64,000 nt of DNA, taken from positions 1 through 64,000 of the forward strand of contig JAEUWP010000021.1 of the NCBI GenBank assembly GCA_018524725.1. Reading direction: 5' to 3'. The DNA comes from Podaxis mareebaensis. Its lineage: Eukaryota; Basidiomycota; Agaricomycetes; Agaricales; Agaricaceae. Below, in pieces: positions 57,677 through 64,000 of this stretch (positions are counted from its first letter, which is position 1; the number at the start of each line of letters is the position of its first letter). The notes under the pieces were generated by a model that saw only the letters and a program-made list of their open reading frames with translations, ran no database searches and had not been told where the DNA came from. Position numbers and translations under genes: made by a program.

Positions 57677-58720
57677 TCACAGGTTCGCCCACATCCACTT
57701 GGAGGCTTTTACTGCCCATTCCTCTCCTTGCCCACTTGAAAGCGCAGTGTACACGCTGATGTGGTTGTGGCGTTCTGCAATGATCAACGGGACTGGTTCC
57801 TGAAGGAAGGATTCGAGTTCGGTTTGGAAATTCTGCCTCAGCTCCTTGAGGATCTCAGGATCGTGTTCACCTTCCGTCAGCAATATCTTCGGCAAAGTGG
57901 TGATTCCGTTGCTCTTCGCGGATTTAAGCAACGCAAGAACATTATGGTTTTCCAGCTTATCGCCGTAATACAACTTGGTTGGCGGTTCGAATGTCGTTCG
58001 AATGTCGTTGTAGTACAACCCCGCTGCCAAGATAGCGCCCTTGATTCGGGATCGAAGGGGAGAATCTGCGGGAAGCACCTCGGGTTCAAGGAGTAGGGTT
58101 CCCACGTGCGTTGCGCCAGCGGAATGGCCAGCGACGAAGATTGAGTTGGCGTCTGGGTTTGGAGTAGTGGAGCTGACGAGTTCGTCTGGGTGTGCTAGCG
58201 TCCAAAGGATCGCCTCCCGGATGTCCTCTGCAGATTGAGGGTACCTCGCGGACATGGGGGGAGATGCAAGGCGGTAGTCGGGGATTACTGTGATGAAACC
58301 CCGGCGAGCGAAGAATGCTCCAACGCAAGAGTATGACATGTCGAGTGGAGGGGGAAGGACGCGTGCTCCAGCTACGAAACCGCCACCGTAGACAAAGAAC
58401 AACAATGGAGTCTTTCCAGTTTGATTTGTTGGAGGGTAATAAATATCGAGCTATGAGTAACACAAGTTAAGGCAATAGAACATGAGGGACCACTTGAGGC
58501 GCAACCCACTTGGTGACGTTCTTCATCCCCGTATTTGAAGGTCTTGCTCTGAACATCGGTAACGACGGATACATTTTGCTCAATAATCTTCTTAAATGCC
58601 ACACTTGCTGGACTCGAATCAGCTCAATCCCTTGTGGATAGTTGGACAGGACGTACTGGGTTCGAGTATATCCAAGATATCCGTAACTCCAGCGCTGAGC
58701 AGCTTAGCGACTGTATCCAT
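57677..58720 (-). CDS. Alpha/beta hydrolase (hormone-sensitive-lipase/esterase-like)
   Basis: Exons 58720-58657, 58607-58510 and 58450-57677 give 311 aa. The oxyanion-hole motif reads FFVYGGGFVAG (HGGG-type with Tyr in place of His). The nucleophile elbow is VAGHSAGATHVG (GHSAG, Ser nucleophile). The acid is probably in LLTEGEHDPE and the catalytic His in ERHNHISVY near the C-terminus. RGFITVIPDYRLA fits the alpha/beta hydrolase fold. It probably hydrolyses a small ester or amide. The substrate is not predictable. There is no signal peptide, so it is likely cytosolic. Confidence 0.85.
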
Positions 58721-59114
58721 CGTAGCAGCTTATATTGTGGCAGAGTTTAGAGAGGACAACAGTTCGCGTGATGAATATGAGACTCACTGATTAAGGGTGC
58801 GTACAAGAGATAACCAGCGGAATGGAATCCATGACCCCTTATATCTGTTTACACCACGCCCGGTGTCGGGATCGATCCCATCGATGACGCATCCACCCGG
58901 GTCTGCTATTGACTGAGGAGACTACCACGAGCTGTAGCCCCTTGATCCCGGAACACGATTGATGGATTTGCCTTTTGATCGCCATCAAGCTCAGTCCTTC
59001 AATGTGCATTTTCCAGATGCGAAACCTTGCGTATTATGCCATGGCTGCTGAAGCGGGTCTTGAGAAAACGTTATTTATTATTATCGATACGCCTACACGG
59101 CCATAAGCAACCAA
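58721..59114. other. Intergenic
   Basis: This contains the promoter of the hydrolase (minus) and the 3' end of the next minus-strand gene. No named sites are seen. Confidence 0.35.
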
Positions 59115-60342
59115 TCAGAGGGGCGTATCGTATCCCTGGATAGATATTCCGACGCGTGGAATCCTCTTCGCATGAGATACCACCTCTTTCGCCATGACCA
59201 CATCCTGCAAACCTATCCCCACCGACTTGAACATCGTGATGGGACCTGTGAAATCTCGGGCCCCAGCAGATTGGATAGATTGACCCTCTGAGCCCGAGAG
59301 CTGGTGTGATAGAAGCTCTGCCAGTGGCTTTCCCTCATTCTGGAGAAGTAATTCTCCAATCTCCACCACTGATTCCTGTCCCGTTCCGGCTTTAATGAGG
59401 TCTCCTGCCTCCTTTAAGCAGGCTTCCCGTGAGTCGACGATGAGGGCTTGGCTGATCCGTCGACCAATGACTGGTCGGTCGGCGGGTACTGCTCGTTGGA
59501 CAAGGGCTTCCTCGACTTCCTGCATGTGAGGCTTATAGCTCCCGATGAGAATAATGTGAGCCCCAGACGGGACCCACGAAGAAGGGAACAGAGGAGATGT
59601 GGCGGAAGTCGCACAGATGACTATATCGGCGTCCTTGACAACGTTTTGGATCGAATCCTCCTCTTTCCATGAAAAGAGATGGAAAGTAACTCGAACGAAA
59701 GCCGCAGTCGCTGACTTATACAAATCTAGCGCACGTTCGTTGAGATTGCGATTGACGATGGTGCAGAATTTGATGCTCGGGTAGTGTTTGAGGAACATAT
59801 GGAGATGCGCCTCAGCTTGCTTCCCAGCACCAAACAACACGATGCGTCCAGGCTTGTGGATCCCGACCAGAGTAGTGGATAATAAGGAACCTGATTAGGG
59901 GATCGTTATGAAGAGTCAGACTATTAGATTGGTTTCCTCGAAGGCAAGAAGACAACGGACCAGCGGCGTTGCGAAGTGCAGTGAGTTGTCGCGCATTAAC
60001 CACAGCTTCAACAGCACCGGTTTCCTCGTTCAGAACCAGCGTTGTCGCTGGCAAACCGCGCATATCGTCCCCCCTGCGAGGTATACTAACTACTTTAACG
60101 CATGTACCTTCTAGTCGTGCCTGAGGATGCGATATCCGAGCAGGCATGAATAGTGTAGTATGAGATGTCATATCAATAGCTGTGCGGTGTGGTATTTGTA
60201 TGTCGGCATTTCCGCCAGCAGTTGAACTTGGCGTCCTCGAAACTTCAGTGAAGACTCGTCCCATGAGTTCCTGAAGGAAACCCGTGTCGAAGGAAGAGGC
60301 GACCTTCTCCACATCGGCAGCAGAAAGCACGAGCAGAGACAT
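59115..60342 (-). CDS. Ornithine cyclodeaminase / mu-crystallin family protein
   Basis: Exons 60342-59961 and 59890-59115 give 385 aa. The start is the ATG of MSLLVLSAADVEKV. The first intron donor is a rare GTCCGT. The N-terminal half has the family dimerisation/substrate region (HTTLFMPARI, CVKVVSIPRRG, GLPATTLVLNEETGAVEAV, ARQLTALRNAAG). The Rossmann domain begins IVLFGAGKQAEAHL, a GxGxxA NAD(P)-binding motif, with ADIVICATSATSPLF and HIILIGSYKPHMQEVEE. IGLQDVVMAKEV is the conserved C-terminal segment. Family members include ornithine cyclodeaminase, ketimine reductase and alanine dehydrogenase, so the reaction is uncertain. The neighbouring sulfhydrylase is on the same strand, but there is no evidence of a joint pathway. 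Confidence 0.9.
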
Positions 60343-60597
60343 TTGAAAGCAGAAGTCAAATTGGGGCTCGGCCCCATCGTGGAGGGAGATTCGCTCAGCT
60401 GGACCCTGGCCTGTGGAACCCAAACCAGGATCGGCCCGAGATTACCATTCCGCCAATGGTGTTAAGCACGTGCCAGTTATTTCAGGCAGTAATCCGCCCA
60501 GGTCTTCCAATGCGTATGAGCAAGGATAACAATATTCAGGGTATACATTCGACACGTATGATTACAAGCCTAATATACATAGCGCAGAGTTTGTTCA

Positions 60598-63256
<2,659 letters not shown>

Positions 63257-64000
63257 ATGACGTTTGAACTTGAATGTTTAGCGGTCCACACAGGCTACAA
63301 ATTCTACCACAACGAATACGACCTACATAGCAACCACATCCTCCAACTTCTTACGGATCTCTATTTCGAGCTGGACATTTTCCGTGAGCTTTGGAATGAC
63401 AGGACATCTACAGAGATCTTCCTTCAGGATATCCTCAGGTAATGCAACTTCATGCATGAATCAGCGTGGTATCTCTCAGGCTGACCACAAACAGGAACCT
63501 GGCGTCCATACGTGATGCGGCGGAGGGCTCGCAAACGGCACACAACCCCCAGACGTCCCAGGCCAAAAGCAAAGGCAAACTGAAGGCGGTTGGCCCTCTA
63601 CAACCTGGTGTATGCATTTTTCCGTGCGTTGCGCGAGCCTTGCTGACTTAGTGATAGAACATGGGCGACATTGGTATGGGCAGACTAGGGGAGGTGGCCT
63701 CCAGTTCTAGGGAAGGGTGAGCCTTTCTCGTCGTAAGACTCGTAGTTCGCACTTAAGCACCAACCAAGACTTCCTGCATCTCGAGCACACCTTCAGATCC
63801 AACGACGCGTCTCACCCACCCCACTCAGACTGGATCTACACCGGGGGTCCCGCAGGGATCGCTGCAAACCACTGACCATCAAGCTCCCGCCTATCAAACG
63901 CTCTGAATCCGTCTCAAGTGATGGCGACGGTTCAAACCCAAATTCGATTGTGCCACCTGCTGCTACCAGCTCCGCCCTCTCTGCTGAGGCCACATCCTCT
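63257..64000 (+). CDS. Unknown protein, 5' part only (cut by window edge)
   Basis: Exons 63257-63438, 63495-63609, 63658-63716 and 63769 to beyond 64000 join in one frame with introns of 48-56 bp. The N-terminus (about 60 aa) is helical and charged (ILQLLTDLYFELDIFRELWN, TEIFLQDILR). The rest is Ser/Pro/Lys/Arg-rich and disordered-looking (QAKSKGKLKAV, LTIKLPPIKRSESVSSDGDG). No domain is recognised. The basic and Ser-rich stretch may suggest a nuclear protein. Confidence 0.6.

Overview
The window looks like nuclear DNA of a mushroom-forming basidiomycete (Agaricomycetes). The evidence is intron-dense genes with short GT-AG introns of about 48-62 bp, a family of agaricomycete-type NACHT NTPases, an AUR1 inositol phosphorylceramide synthase, a chromodomain Ty3/Gypsy element, a Ty1/Copia element, and a eukaryotic tRNA-Val with a T-run terminator.

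Layout. 1-15 kb and 22-31 kb are transposon compartments. A complete Gypsy chromovirus (2809-12321, minus strand) has two 656-bp LTRs and a 5-bp duplication (GTATG). A deleted pogo-like DNA transposon (13666-14872) has perfect terminal inverted repeats and TA flanks. A 5'-truncated LINE (22037-22654) has a poly-A tail and a 19-bp duplication. A complete Copia element (22877-30855) has 650-bp LTRs and a GAGGC duplication. Between and around these lies a NACHT NTPase cluster: intact copies at 15509-17546, 31149-33154 and 34931-36968, a pseudogene at 18550-20564, an N-terminal fragment near 33.4-34.1 kb and a 3'-tail relic at 1258-2000. All intact copies share the same four-exon structure and a conserved 5' element. 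The Copia element and the LINE both sit in the spacer upstream of the third copy.

From 37 kb on the window is ordinary gene space: a basic/acidic low-complexity, probably nuclear protein (minus), AUR1 (minus) divergent from a SAM methyltransferase (plus), a 481-bp noncoding tandem duplication, an unknown 416-aa protein, an Hsp70-family (HSPA12-like) ATPase (minus), a typical 2-Cys peroxiredoxin (minus), a TKL-like protein kinase with an N-terminal fungal domain (plus), tRNA-Val(TAC), an alpha/beta hydrolase (minus), an ornithine cyclodeaminase/mu-crystallin family protein (minus), an O-acetylhomoserine sulfhydrylase (minus) and the start of an unknown gene cut by the right edge.

Main observations. 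(1) The Gypsy element carries, after its chromodomain integrase, two extra same-strand ORFs that each hold paired CCHC zinc knuckles and look like duplicates. (2) Both LTR elements have decayed almost purely by CpG transitions, with TGA stops in otherwise continuous frames, while the NACHT pseudogene next door decayed by indels. (3) The Copia primer-binding site matches the anticodon arm of initiator tRNA-Met (half-tRNA priming), while the Gypsy element lacks a 3'-CCA-type site and has a possible self-priming match. (4) The NACHT genes form a tandem family with a short N-terminal motif and no recognisable repeat sensor.
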